64,000 nucleotides of DNA from Caballeronia catudaia (GTDB lineage Bacteria; Pseudomonadota; Gammaproteobacteria; Burkholderiales; Burkholderiaceae): the NCBI RefSeq assembly GCF_001544755.2, contig NZ_FCOF02000013.1, forward strand, positions 1 through 64,000, in the 5' to 3' direction. Made by a program: the position numbers and the translations under genes. The notes under the pieces were generated by a model. That model made no database searches, was not told where the DNA came from, and saw only the letters and a program-made list of their open reading frames with translations. Positions 44,418 through 53,731 of this stretch are shown one piece after another (the first letter of the stretch is position 1; each line of letters opens with the position of its first letter).

Positions 44418-45428
44418 TCAAACGAACAGCCCGAACTCCATTTCCGCCAGCCGGTTTTCTTCCGACCGCGTCGCGCGCGCGACTTCCGCCATCGTCGCGG
44501 GCTGCACGCCGTAGGTCTCTCTCAGATGCGCATGATGTGCGAGCACCGCTTCGAGCACGGCGAGGTTCTCGGCGAGATTCGCGCCGAAGTTATGCGGATG
44601 CCACCATAAATGAAACGACCGTCCCGTCCGCGCCGCCGATGTCATCGACTGCTTGATGCGATGAATCCGCAGCCATTCCAGCGCACGTTTGTTGCGCGCG
44701 TAGGGACGCAGAAAGCGGCTCGAACGCACGTCGACGAGACCGCGCGACGGCTGCGGATCGAAGGCGTGATCGCCGGAGAGGTCGATGTACGCATCGGCGA
44801 GACGGGCCGCGCGGCGCAGCGCGGCTTCATCGGCGCGCGCGGTTTCGCGGTACATCCAGTTGCGCTCGGTGCCGCGGTACGCGATCAATCCGTGCGCCGC
44901 GCAAACCGGCAGATACGCGTTGTTCACCTGATTGCGCGGAAAGACGATGCTCGCGGGCGGATCGGCGAGACGTTTGATCGACGCGACGGACGCCGCCATG
45001 TCGGCGGCGAACTGCGCCTTGTCCTGCCCCGCTTCGAGCGCGTAGTAATGACAGAACGTATGGCTCGCGAGCTCGCTGCCTTCGGTGTCGACGATCTGCC
45101 GCGCGAGCGACAGACCGTAGTGATACGGATCGCTTTTCTCGTCCGCGCCGATCGAATCGAGATAGCCGCCCGCGTACGGGCTCAGCTTCGCATCGGTATA
45201 ACTCGGGCGCACGTCGGGCAGATTCGCGAGCAGGTCCTTCTTGTTATCGAAGAGCAGCATGCCGACCGTCGCCCAGGTCGCCTTCACTCGATACTTCGTG
45301 AACATCGTGAGCATGGCCGGAATCGCCTCGCGCACGCCGAGGATGTTCTTTCCGTATGTGGCGATCGAGCGATGGTCGCGCACGCCCCACATCAATTCGA
45401 AATCGAGCGAAATCAGGAAGTAGGACAT
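44418..45428 (-). CDS. Polysaccharide deacetylase (NodB-type, CE4)
   Basis: A 336-residue carbohydrate esterase 4 protein that removes N- or O-acetyl groups from a glycan. The first metal/base Asp is in FLISLDFELMWG, the zinc pair is His-x3-His in ASHTFCHYY, and SFHLWWHPHNFG supplies the C-terminal His segment. There is no signal peptide, so it may act on a lipid-linked or cytoplasmic intermediate. It is the last gene of the operon, five bases after the EpsG-type gene. Confidence 0.85.
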   Translation of the reverse strand: MSYFLISLDFELMWGVRDHRSIATYGKNILGVREAIPAMLTMFTKYRVKATWATVGMLLFDNKKDLLANLPDVRPSYTDAKLSPYAGGYLDSIGADEKSDPYHYGLSLARQIVDTEGSELASHTFCHYYALEAGQDKAQFAADMAASVASIKRLADPPASIVFPRNQVNNAYLPVCAAHGLIAYRGTERNWMYRETARADEAALRRAARLADAYIDLSGDHAFDPQPSRGLVDVRSSRFLRPYARNKRALEWLRIHRIKQSMTSAARTGRSFHLWWHPHNFGANLAENLAVLEAVLAHHAHLRETYGVQPATMAEVARATRSEENRLAEMEFGLFV

Positions 45429-45433
45429 CGTCG

Positions 45434-46519
45434 TCAGGGCATCAGGAAATAGTGATAGACGCCTTCGAAATAGCTCTTCGTGGCATCGGCGGAGACAGCG
45501 ATGAACACGCCGAGCGTGATGGCGAGCACGCCAGCGTTCTTGAGCCTGATCTCCGGTGCGAGGAAGGGCAGGAGCAGCGGCACGCAATACCAGACGCGGC
45601 CCTTCGCGAACGGGAACACGAAGAACGCGACGACGAGATACACGAAGAGGCCCACGTGCATGATCGACATGCGCGTAAGGGACATCTGGCGGCGCGTATC
45701 CGGCGAGCGCCACGTCGAGTACAGCACCATGACGGACGCCATCGTGTAGAAGAACAGCAGCGCGAGCAGCTTGATCGTGAAGTTTTCCTGATAGCCGGTG
45801 TATTCGTCGATACGCCGTCCGCCGTAGTTCGCGAACAGGAACTTCGCCGCCGACGCCAGCACGATCGCCGCCACGCTCACCGCGACGAGCGCGCGTCCCT
45901 TTTTCTCGCCGCATATCACTGCGGTCAGGAGAAAGGCCGTGGGCACGGCGAACGTCGTGTGCACGAAGCTCGCAAGGCCCATGCCGAACGTCGGGCGGTT
46001 GAAGCGCAACGCGAACAGCATCGCGATGGCCAGGCCGAAGCCCTGGCGGATCTGGAACAGCCCGACGGTTGCGAGCGCGTACGGAATGACGAGCCACAGG
46101 AGAAGGCCCACGAGCGGCCGCCGCGTCTGCAACAGCGAATACATCACGACGAGATTGAGCAGGATCACCGTCGTGCGGATGCCGCCTTCGGGCGTCACGC
46201 CGAGCGCGTTCAGAAAGATGACCCACGAGCGCCAGCCGAGCTCTTCCGTGATCAGGCTGACGAGAAAGCCGAAGTCCGATTGGCGGCTCTGGTAGAACTG
46301 CATGAGCCAGTGCCAGTCCGTCGAGCGGAAATACCGGATGTACGCTTCCTGGTCGAAGATCATCCCGACGCTGCGGTCGCGAAACGCGAGGACCGCGAGC
46401 GTGGCCGCCGCGAGCACCAGAAACGCCCATCCGGAAGGCGTCATGAAATAGGCGAAGCCCGTCACGCGTCTGGCGGGCGCGGGTTGCTGCGCTGTGTTGT
46501 CCATTGTCGTTGCTTGCAT
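45434..46519 (-). CDS. EpsG-family polysaccharide polymerase-like membrane protein
   Basis: A 361-residue protein with about 10 hydrophobic helices, of the EpsG/Wzy-like group that polymerises repeating units. Features include FDQEAYIRYFRSTDWHWL after the first helix and a GFGLAIAMLFALRFNRP segment. The ATG at 46519 is used because AAGG lies ahead; a GTG one codon earlier and an ATG five codons later are alternatives. The operon position next to a deacetylase and glycosyltransferases supports a Wzy role. The membrane topology is predicted by eye only. Confidence 0.75.
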   Translation of the reverse strand: MQATTMDNTAQQPAPARRVTGFAYFMTPSGWAFLVLAAATLAVLAFRDRSVGMIFDQEAYIRYFRSTDWHWLMQFYQSRQSDFGFLVSLITEELGWRSWVIFLNALGVTPEGGIRTTVILLNLVVMYSLLQTRRPLVGLLLWLVIPYALATVGLFQIRQGFGLAIAMLFALRFNRPTFGMGLASFVHTTFAVPTAFLLTAVICGEKKGRALVAVSVAAIVLASAAKFLFANYGGRRIDEYTGYQENFTIKLLALLFFYTMASVMVLYSTWRSPDTRRQMSLTRMSIMHVGLFVYLVVAFFVFPFAKGRVWYCVPLLLPFLAPEIRLKNAGVLAITLGVFIAVSADATKSYFEGVYHYFLMP

Positions 46520-46564
46520 CACTTGGCCTTGTTTTCGCTTTAGTTATAGTGTGTCGCGCGGCTT

Positions 46565-47584
46565 TTATGGCACGAGCCGCAGGTTGGTGACGACGATCTT
46601 CGGTCCCGCCTTGTCATAGTCGATGCTCTCGACCGTCGACATCCGTGCGCGCACCCACGTTGGCGAATGACTGACGATCTGCCCGGACACCCTGCGCCCG
46701 TTCAGCTTGAGCGACGACACGGCGAATGCCGCATCGCTCGAGCTTTCGTCGCGATGATTCGTGATGCCGATATCGACGTGCTTCGGCACCGGCCCCGCGA
46801 TCTCCTCCAGCCAGACGATGATCCCATAGCGGCAATTACGCGTCACCGGATCGACGATGCGGATGTTCTCCAGAATGTCGGCGTTGCTGTTCGGCTCGGC
46901 GTCCAGGCCCGCTTCCGGCTGCGTGCCGCCGATGTTCTCCCACAGCGGACGCTCGAACACGATGTTGCGCCCGCTGATGATCGAGACGCCCTGTCGGCGG
47001 CAGCGGTCCGCATGATGCTTCACCACGCGGATATGACTGCTGTACCTGTACGGAATCTCGTAGCTGTTGGCGATATAGATGCCATCGCCCCAGCAGCCGA
47101 CCGTCTTCGGCGAAATCAGCGTCACTCGCGTGCTGCCGGCGATCGAAAAGCCCATGCCGTGGCCGTTTTCACGCAGCGCCGGTTTGGCGGCGTTCAGCTC
47201 CTTGCTGCCGTCGAGCACCGCGTTTTCAACCAACACGTTGTCCACGTCCCAGATGCGGAACATCGAATAGAACGACGTGTCGTGCGGCAGCAGCTTGATC
47301 GACGCGCCCGGCGCGAAGCGCACATGACTGTCGCGGCGCAGATCGAGCCCCTTGGCGTCGATACGGCACTTGCCGGTGATCAGAAGCGTCTGATCGACGG
47401 ACCGGTCGATGGCGTTCTGCAGCGCGATGCGGTCGTTCGTCTTGCCGTCGCCCTTCACGCCGAACGACTTGTCGGTGACGACCTCACGCTCCGCCGACGC
47501 GCGCGCGTCCAGCCCCACGGCGCTCGCGCCGCCGGCCACGGCGCCCATCAACAGTGAGTGAATGACGCGCCGCCTGTCGACCAT
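46565..47584 (-). CDS. Right-handed beta-helix protein (pectate-lyase superfamily), second copy
   Basis: A 339-residue exported protein with a Tat-like N-terminus (VDRRRVIHSLLMGAVAGGA) and cleavage probably near ASA. The beta-helix starts at SFGVKGDGKTNDRIALQNAI and shows several blocks shared with the lipoprotein encoded at 40372 (see that entry). Unlike that protein it has no lipobox and no Ser/Pro linker, so it is probably soluble in the periplasm or released. The start ATG overlaps the preceding stop in TAATG, so it is coupled to the glycosyltransferase gene. A polysaccharide lyase, hydrolase or epimerase role is likely. Confidence 0.82.
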   Translation of the reverse strand: MVDRRRVIHSLLMGAVAGGASAVGLDARASAEREVVTDKSFGVKGDGKTNDRIALQNAIDRSVDQTLLITGKCRIDAKGLDLRRDSHVRFAPGASIKLLPHDTSFYSMFRIWDVDNVLVENAVLDGSKELNAAKPALRENGHGMGFSIAGSTRVTLISPKTVGCWGDGIYIANSYEIPYRYSSHIRVVKHHADRCRRQGVSIISGRNIVFERPLWENIGGTQPEAGLDAEPNSNADILENIRIVDPVTRNCRYGIIVWLEEIAGPVPKHVDIGITNHRDESSSDAAFAVSSLKLNGRRVSGQIVSHSPTWVRARMSTVESIDYDKAGPKIVVTNLRLVP

Positions 47585-48747
47585 TACGCTTTCTCTCCGG
47601 TGACCGCGCGCGGATATCCCGTGCTCTTGCCTTCGTCGCTGCGTCCGCGTGCGCCGAGCCGGGAAAAGATGCTGTCCCACTGACGCAGAATCGCCTGCGA
47701 CGAGTAGCGTTGCCGCACCGAAGCCGCCGCCTTGCGCCCGAGCTCCGCGCGCAAGGCTTCGTCCGACATCACGCGCCGCAGCGCATCGGTCAGCGCGGCC
47801 TTGTCGCCGGCCGGCACGAGCACGCCGTCCTGGCCGTCGCGCGTCAGCTCGCGCGGGCCGCTCTTGCAATCGAACGCGACGGTCGGCAGGCCCAGCGCCA
47901 TGCCTTCGAGCATCGCCATCGGCAGGCCTTCGTAGCGCGACGACAGCACGAACGTATCCGAGCGCGCCATCTCTTCCCAGGGCGTCGTCGTCTTGCCGGG
48001 CATCAGCACGCGCTCGCCCAGCTTCCGTTGCGCGACCTGCGCTTCGAGCGCCGCGCGCTCCGGGCCTTCGCCCCAGATCCACAAATCCCAGTCCGGAAAC
48101 TCGGGCGCGAGCGTCGCGAAGACGTCGATCAGCCAGTCGAACGCTTTTTGCGTGTTCAGCCGCCCGACCGCGATGAGCCGCTTGCGCGCGCCCTTTTCGA
48201 CGCTCGCCGGATCGAGCAGAAGCAGTTCGTCCGGCAGCGGATTGGGCACCACTTCGATGCCCTTCACGCGCGGCACCATCTTCCGGAACGACGCCTCCAT
48301 GTTGTCCGTGAGCAGCGTCAGCAGATCGGCGCTCGGATAGACAAAGCGGCACATCTGCATCATGAGCGACGAGCGGCCGTCCGCCGACGGATCGATATGC
48401 TCGCTCGCGATCACCGGAATGCCGAGGCCGCGCGTCGCGAGGATCGTCGTGAGGTTCACGTTCGACAGGAACGACACGACGACATCGGGCGCGCTTTCGC
48501 GAATCAGCGCACGCAACGCGCGAAAACGCGCGGGATACTGCAGCATGCGCGCGCCGGCCTTCACGCGATCGGCGAGGAACACGCAGCGGACGTTTTCCGC
48601 GAGCGGATAGAAGCAGGCGCCGCGGCCGCTGTACGTGATGACGAGCGTGACGGTGTCGCCCCGCGCCGCCCACGCGTTGACGAGCGACGCGGCCACGCGT
48701 TCCGCGCCGCCGCTTCCCATCGAACTGACGACGAGCATGATCTTCAT
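47584..48747 (-). CDS. Glycosyltransferase family 4-type
   Basis: A 387-residue GT-B glycosyltransferase. The N-terminal lobe begins MKIMLVVSSMGSGGAERVAA; the C-terminal lobe has LIAVGRLNTQKAFDWLI and the nucleotide-sugar motif SRYEGLPMAMLEGMALGLP (E-x7-E). It adds a sugar to the lipid-linked repeat in the cytoplasm. The ATG at 48747 was chosen; 9 codons upstream lies another that would overlap the preceding gene. The donor is not known. Confidence 0.88.
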   Translation of the reverse strand: MKIMLVVSSMGSGGAERVAASLVNAWAARGDTVTLVITYSGRGACFYPLAENVRCVFLADRVKAGARMLQYPARFRALRALIRESAPDVVVSFLSNVNLTTILATRGLGIPVIASEHIDPSADGRSSLMMQMCRFVYPSADLLTLLTDNMEASFRKMVPRVKGIEVVPNPLPDELLLLDPASVEKGARKRLIAVGRLNTQKAFDWLIDVFATLAPEFPDWDLWIWGEGPERAALEAQVAQRKLGERVLMPGKTTTPWEEMARSDTFVLSSRYEGLPMAMLEGMALGLPTVAFDCKSGPRELTRDGQDGVLVPAGDKAALTDALRRVMSDEALRAELGRKAAASVRQRYSSQAILRQWDSIFSRLGARGRSDEGKSTGYPRAVTGEKA

Positions 48748-48760
48748 GGTCGGCGGCTCC

Positions 48761-49927
48761 TCAACGCTCGGCAACGGGAACGCGCAGATTCGCGCGCCGC
48801 GGCACCTTCACGCCGGACGCTTCGAACACGTCCTGCCAGAGCGCGATGGTCTTCGGGAACGCGAACCGCTCGTTGACGGCGCTCGCGCGGAGCGCCATGC
48901 GATGACGCTCGGCGTCGTCCTTCATCAGCGATTCGAGCGCCTTCGCGAGCGCACCGGCGTCGCCGACCGGCTTCACGAGCAGCCCGTCCGTCCCATGCGT
49001 GAGGATTACGCGCGGGCCGGAATCGCAGTCGTAGCTGACGGCGGCGCAGCCGTGCGCCATCGCTTCGACGAGCGTCATCGAAAAGCCTTCGAAGTGCGAA
49101 CTCAGCACGTACAGATCCGCGCGTTGGTACCAGTCCGCGACGTTGCCCGCGCGGCCCGGCAGAAAGACGCGGCCGTGCAGCTTGGTCTCTTCCACGCGGC
49201 GCTCGAGGCTCGCGCGCGCCTGGCCTTCGCCGACGATCACGAGGTCCCATTGCGGCAGCGCGCCGGCAATCTTCCTGAACGCGTCGATGAGGCTGTCGAA
49301 CCCCTTCTCGGGCGACAGACGGCCGACCGCGAGCAGCACGCGGCGCTCGTTGCCGACCACGCTTTGCGGCTCGACGATCGGATTCGTGCGCGCGATCGGC
49401 AGCGCGAACGGCGGCGGAATCACTCTGACGTCGCGGCAGCCGCAGTGCGTCTCGATCCAGTCTTTGGTTTCGTCGGTGAGCGCGACGACCTTGTCCGCGA
49501 AGCGGTACGTGAGGCGGCGCAGGCGCTCCCAGAACGGCGTGAGCGGCGCGCGCGGCGGATGCGTGTGCTCGCTCGCGATGATCTTGTACGGCAGGCCGAT
49601 GCCCGCGAGCACGGTGAGCACGTTCGCGGTCGCCATGACGCCGAGCGCGACCGTCGGTTTCGTCTCGCGCAGCACCTTGCGGAAAGCGAGGACGCGCTTC
49701 ACGTTCGACATCAGCGTACGCACGAAACCGCCGCCTTCGACGCCGCCCGCGAGCCCGAGCTCGATGCGCTTCACGCGCGCATGGAAGGGATAGACGTCGG
49801 TTTCACCGGCCGTCAGCGTGACCACGGTCACGTCCCAGCCGAGCGCCGCCCATTCGTTCGCGAGATTCGCGGTGACGCGCTCCGCGCCGCCGCCGTGCAT
49901 CGAATAGATGAAAACGACGATCTTCAT
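48761..49927 (-). CDS. Glycosyltransferase family 4-type
   Basis: A 388-residue GT-B enzyme starting [20 protein letters not shown], with [17 protein letters not shown] and [20 protein letters not shown] (E-x7-E). It overlaps the epimerase stop by 4 bases (ATGA). N-terminal similarity to the neighbouring transferase suggests duplication within the locus. Its acceptor and donor sugars cannot be read from sequence. Confidence 0.88.
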   Translation of the reverse strand: MKIVVFIYSMHGGGAERVTANLANEWAALGWDVTVVTLTAGETDVYPFHARVKRIELGLAGGVEGGGFVRTLMSNVKRVLAFRKVLRETKPTVALGVMATANVLTVLAGIGLPYKIIASEHTHPPRAPLTPFWERLRRLTYRFADKVVALTDETKDWIETHCGCRDVRVIPPPFALPIARTNPIVEPQSVVGNERRVLLAVGRLSPEKGFDSLIDAFRKIAGALPQWDLVIVGEGQARASLERRVEETKLHGRVFLPGRAGNVADWYQRADLYVLSSHFEGFSMTLVEAMAHGCAAVSYDCDSGPRVILTHGTDGLLVKPVGDAGALAKALESLMKDDAERHRMALRASAVNERFAFPKTIALWQDVFEASGVKVPRRANLRVPVAER

Positions 49928-51003
49928 GCGGGCCTCGCCGCCATGTCGGCTTCGACCTGTTCAGCCGGCGCGCGCCGTCCCGACAGGAAGCGGATGTACC
50001 ACGGCATCGCGATCGCGAGGCCGTCGGCGAGCGGAATGGCGCTCGCGTAGCCGAGCAGTCGCGCGGCCTTGTCGACGTTCGCCTGCGAGTGGCGCACGTC
50101 GCCGGCGCGAAACGGCGCGTACACCGCGCTGCCGTCGTTCATCACGCCGTTGTCGGCGAGCACGCGCTTCAGGCCGTCGTAGAGCTGATTGAGCGTCGTG
50201 CGATCGCCGACCGCGACGTTGTAGACCTGATTGCGCGCTTCGGCATCCGAGGTCGCGGCGAGAATGTTCATCTGCACGACGTTGTCGATGAAGCAGAAAT
50301 CGCGGCTCGTTTCGCCGTCGCCGTTGATCGTGACCTGTTCGTCGTCGATGAGCGCGGCCGTCCACTTCGGGATCACCGCCGCATACGCGCCGTCCGGGTC
50401 CTGGCGCTTGCCGAACACGTTGAAATAGCGCAGGCCGATCGCGTTCAGGCCGTAGGTGCGTGCAAATACCGACGCGTACAGCTCGTTCGCGTACTTGGTC
50501 ACCGCATACGGCGACAGCGGCTGGCCGATGCGATCCTCGACTTTCGGCAGGCCGGGATGGTCGCCGTAGGTCGAGCTCGACGCCGCATACGTGAAGCTTT
50601 CCACTTTCGCGTCGCGCGCGGCGACGAGCATGTTCAGAAAGCCGCTGATGTTCACTTCGTGCGTCGTGATCGGATCGTTCACCGAGCGCGGCACCGAGCC
50701 GAGCGCCGCTTCGTGCAGCACGTGCGCGGCGCCCTTCACCGCGGCGCGGCAGTCGTCGAGATTGCGGATATCGCCCTCGATGAAGCTGAAGCGGCTCCAT
50801 TGCGCGGGCGTCACGAGCGAGCGCACTTCGTCGAGATTGCGTTGATGGCCCGTGGCGAAGTTGTCGAGCCCGACGACTTCCTGGTCCAGCTTGAGCAGCG
50901 CTTCGAGCAGATTCGAGCCGATGAAGCCGGCGACGCCGGTGATCAGCCACTTCTGCGGATCGCGCAGCAGTTGTTGGCGGACCGATTCGTAACGATCAGA
51001 CAT
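49924..51003 (-). CDS. UDP-N-acetylhexosamine(uronate) 4-epimerase, TviC/WbpP-like
   Basis: A 359-residue extended SDR. The NAD motif is [17 protein letters not shown], the catalytic Ser/Tyr/Lys are in ASSSTYGD and YAVTKYANE, and the long N-terminal lead ([19 protein letters not shown]) matches the TviC/WbpP group. These convert UDP-GlcNAc or UDP-GlcNAcA to the galacto form. The gene is one step from a TviB-like dehydrogenase in the same operon, so UDP-GalNAcA is the probable product. Its ATG overlaps the preceding glycosyltransferase stop by 8 bases. Confidence 0.85.
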   Translation of the reverse strand: MSDRYESVRQQLLRDPQKWLITGVAGFIGSNLLEALLKLDQEVVGLDNFATGHQRNLDEVRSLVTPAQWSRFSFIEGDIRNLDDCRAAVKGAAHVLHEAALGSVPRSVNDPITTHEVNISGFLNMLVAARDAKVESFTYAASSSTYGDHPGLPKVEDRIGQPLSPYAVTKYANELYASVFARTYGLNAIGLRYFNVFGKRQDPDGAYAAVIPKWTAALIDDEQVTINGDGETSRDFCFIDNVVQMNILAATSDAEARNQVYNVAVGDRTTLNQLYDGLKRVLADNGVMNDGSAVYAPFRAGDVRHSQANVDKAARLLGYASAIPLADGLAIAMPWYIRFLSGRRAPAEQVEADMAARPA

Positions 51004-52207
51004 GAAAGTCTCCAAATTGACCGACGGGCGCGGCATGCTCGCGGCGCTCGCCTTCGATCGCGATCGAGGGCACCAGCTCGCGGTACACGGCGAGCGTCTT
51101 CTCGATGACGATGCGTTCGTCGAAATTCTTCAGCGCTTTTTCGCGCGCGGCGAGACCGAGCGCTCTCGCGAACGCGCGGTCGTCGTCGAGGCGGCGGATC
51201 GCGTCGGCGAGCGCGCGTGCGTCGCGCACCGGAATCTGCAAGCCATCGACGCCATTCTCGCTGACGACTTCGCGGCAGCCGGGCGCATCCGTCGTGATGA
51301 GCGGCAGCGCGCAGCCCGCGGCTTCGATCAGCGCTTTCGGCAAGCCTTCGCGATAGCTCGGCAGCGCCATCACATCCACTTCCTTGAACAGCTTCGGCAT
51401 GTCGCTCACATGGCCGAGCCATTCGATCAGTCCTTCCTTCACCCAGCCCTGCACCATCGCCTTGCTCACCGAGGCCGGATTGCCATCGTCGGGCGAGCCC
51501 GCGAGCAGGAAGCGCACGGTGCGATTCTCGCGCCGGAGCATGCGCGCCGCCTCCACGTATTCCTCGATGCCCTTGTCCCACACGAGCCGCGCCGCGAGCA
51601 ACACACGCAGCGGCTTCGTCGCGTCTTCCGGCGATTGCTCGCGCACCTGGAAGCGCGTCAGATCGACGCCCGAGCCCTTCACGAGCCGGATTCCGCTTTT
51701 CTCGACGATGCGCGCGGCTTCGAACAGCTTGATGTCGTCCGGGTTCTGCAGCACGAGAATGCTGCCGCGGCCGTTCAGGGCCGAGCGCATCACCTGCCGC
51801 ACCACCGGCTTCAAAAGCCGCGCTTTCAGGTCGCGGCTCGTGAACACATAACCCATGCCCGCGACGGCGTTCACGCGCGCCGGGACGCCCGCCAGCTTGC
51901 TCGCGAAGGAGCCGTACACGGCGCTCTTGATGGTGAAGCCGTGCACGAGCTGCGGCTTTTCACGGCGGAAGAAGCGCGCGAGCCACAGCACGAGCGCGAG
52001 TTCGCGCAACGGATTCAGGCTGCGCCGGTTCATCGGCACCGCATGCCAGCGAAAACCCAGGTCTTTCAGCTTCGGGCCGTACTCGCCGTCGGGAGACAAC
52101 AGGATGACCTCGAAACCCGCATCGCGCAGTTTGCGAGCGAACGAAAGACGAAAGTTGTAGAGATACCAATCGGTATTGGCGTATAGAACCACCTTGGGCA
52201 TCTTCAT
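50996..52207 (-). CDS. Glycosyltransferase family 4-type
   Basis: A 403-residue GT-B enzyme of the PglA/CapM-like group: [19 protein letters not shown] at the N-terminus, [39 protein letters not shown] and [20 protein letters not shown] (E-x7-E). A GGAG site precedes the ATG at 52207; an upstream extension to 52459 is rejected. It lies between the dehydrogenase and epimerase genes, which may indicate that it uses their product (inference). Confidence 0.88.
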   Translation of the reverse strand: MKMPKVVLYANTDWYLYNFRLSFARKLRDAGFEVILLSPDGEYGPKLKDLGFRWHAVPMNRRSLNPLRELALVLWLARFFRREKPQLVHGFTIKSAVYGSFASKLAGVPARVNAVAGMGYVFTSRDLKARLLKPVVRQVMRSALNGRGSILVLQNPDDIKLFEAARIVEKSGIRLVKGSGVDLTRFQVREQSPEDATKPLRVLLAARLVWDKGIEEYVEAARMLRRENRTVRFLLAGSPDDGNPASVSKAMVQGWVKEGLIEWLGHVSDMPKLFKEVDVMALPSYREGLPKALIEAAGCALPLITTDAPGCREVVSENGVDGLQIPVRDARALADAIRRLDDDRAFARALGLAAREKALKNFDERIVIEKTLAVYRELVPSIAIEGERREHAAPVGQFGDFHV

Positions 52208-52358
52208 TGCGAACTCCGAACGTCCGGTTGGCATCGCCGCGGGCAGCCGTCGAAATCGAGGGCCGAACCGCGGCGATGGCGTACAGCGGCTTCCATCGTC
52301 CAATACGCGTTGCGCTGCATGGCTGCAGACGGCGCGTATCGTCCGATGAATCGAAGCC

Positions 52359-53636
52359 TCATAGACGCATGTCGCTCGCTTCGGGCGGGAGAACGTATTT
52401 GAGGTCGCACAGCACGTGCTTCGACTTGCCGTAGGCGTGGATGCCCTCAGCGCCTTCATCGGCGAACTGCTTGTGCGCCACGGCGAGCACGACCGCGTCG
52501 TAGACGCCCTTGGCCGGCTGGTCGACCGGATCGATGCCGTACTCGTGATGCGCCTCTTCCTTCGACACCCACGGGTCGTACACGTCGACCTGAACGCCGT
52601 ATTCCTTCAGATCCGCGATGATGTCGACCACGCGCGTGTTGCGCAGGTCCGGGCAGTTCTCCTTGAAGGTCAGGCCCATGATGAGCACGCGCGCACCCGA
52701 AATGGCGATATCGCGCTTGGTCATGGTCTTCACGAGCTGCGACACGACATAGTTGCCCATGCTGTCGTTCAGGCGCCGCCCCGCGAGAATGATCTCCGGG
52801 TGATAGCCGATCGCCTGCGCCTTGTGCGTCAGATAGTACGGATCGACGCCGATGCAGTGGCCGCCGACCAGGCCCGGACGGAACGGGATGAAGTTCCACT
52901 TCGTGCCCGCCGCGAGCAGCACGGATTCGGTGTCGATGTTCATCTTGTTGAAGATGATCGACAGCTCGTTGATCAGCGCGATGTTGACGTCGCGCTGCGT
53001 GTTCTCGATCACCTTGGCCGCTTCAGCCACGCGGATGCTGCTCGCCTTGTGCGTGCCCGCCGTGATGATGCCGCGATACAGCTCGTCGACGAAATCGGCG
53101 ACTTCGGGCGTTGAACCGGACGTGACCTTCTTGATGTCGGGCAGACGGTGCGACTTGTCGCCCGGATTGATCCGCTCGGGGCTGTAGCCGACGAAGAAGT
53201 CCTCGTTGAACTTCAGGCCGGACATCTTTTCGAGCACCGGCACGCATTCTTCTTCCGTCGCGCCAGGATAAACGGTCGATTCATAGATGACGACATCGCC
53301 CTTCTTCAGCACGCTGCCGATGGTCGTCGACGCGCCGATCAGCGGCGACAGGTCCGGACGCTTGTAGTGGTCGATCGGTGTCGGCACGGTCGCGATGAAC
53401 ACCGTGCAGCTTCTCAGGTCTTCGACTTCGGCGCTGTACTGCATGAAGCTGGCCTGCGCCAGTTCTTCGTCACTGACTTCGAGCGTGACGTCGCGGCCTT
53501 CGCGCAGCGCGCCGATGCGCGCGCGGTTGATATCGAATCCCACGACAGGCGTACGCTTGCCGAACTCGACGGCGAGCGGCAGACCGACGTAGCCGAGCCC
53601 CACGACACCGATTTTCAACTCATGCGGCGAGAACAT
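52359..53636 (-). CDS. UDP-N-acetylglucosamine 6-dehydrogenase, TviB/WbpO-like
   Basis: A 425-residue nucleotide-sugar dehydrogenase. The N-terminal NAD motif is [17 protein letters not shown], the central helix has the conserved Asn and Lys segment [20 protein letters not shown], and the catalytic Cys is in [17 protein letters not shown]. Four-electron oxidation would give a uronic acid (UDP-GlcNAcA or UDP-GalNAcA). Specificity for GlcNAc/GalNAc rather than glucose is inferred from similarity to Vi-antigen-type TviB. GAGGAG precedes the ATG at 53636. Confidence 0.88.
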   Translation of the reverse strand: MFSPHELKIGVVGLGYVGLPLAVEFGKRTPVVGFDINRARIGALREGRDVTLEVSDEELAQASFMQYSAEVEDLRSCTVFIATVPTPIDHYKRPDLSPLIGASTTIGSVLKKGDVVIYESTVYPGATEEECVPVLEKMSGLKFNEDFFVGYSPERINPGDKSHRLPDIKKVTSGSTPEVADFVDELYRGIITAGTHKASSIRVAEAAKVIENTQRDVNIALINELSIIFNKMNIDTESVLLAAGTKWNFIPFRPGLVGGHCIGVDPYYLTHKAQAIGYHPEIILAGRRLNDSMGNYVVSQLVKTMTKRDIAISGARVLIMGLTFKENCPDLRNTRVVDIIADLKEYGVQVDVYDPWVSKEEAHHEYGIDPVDQPAKGVYDAVVLAVAHKQFADEGAEGIHAYGKSKHVLCDLKYVLPPEASDMRL

Positions 53637-53731
53637 ATTTACTTCTCCTCGTTTTACACACTCAGGACATTTAATTAGTACAACTTTTTGATTCGGGGTC
53701 CAACAGGAGCGGGTTCCGGATGAGTGAGTCC

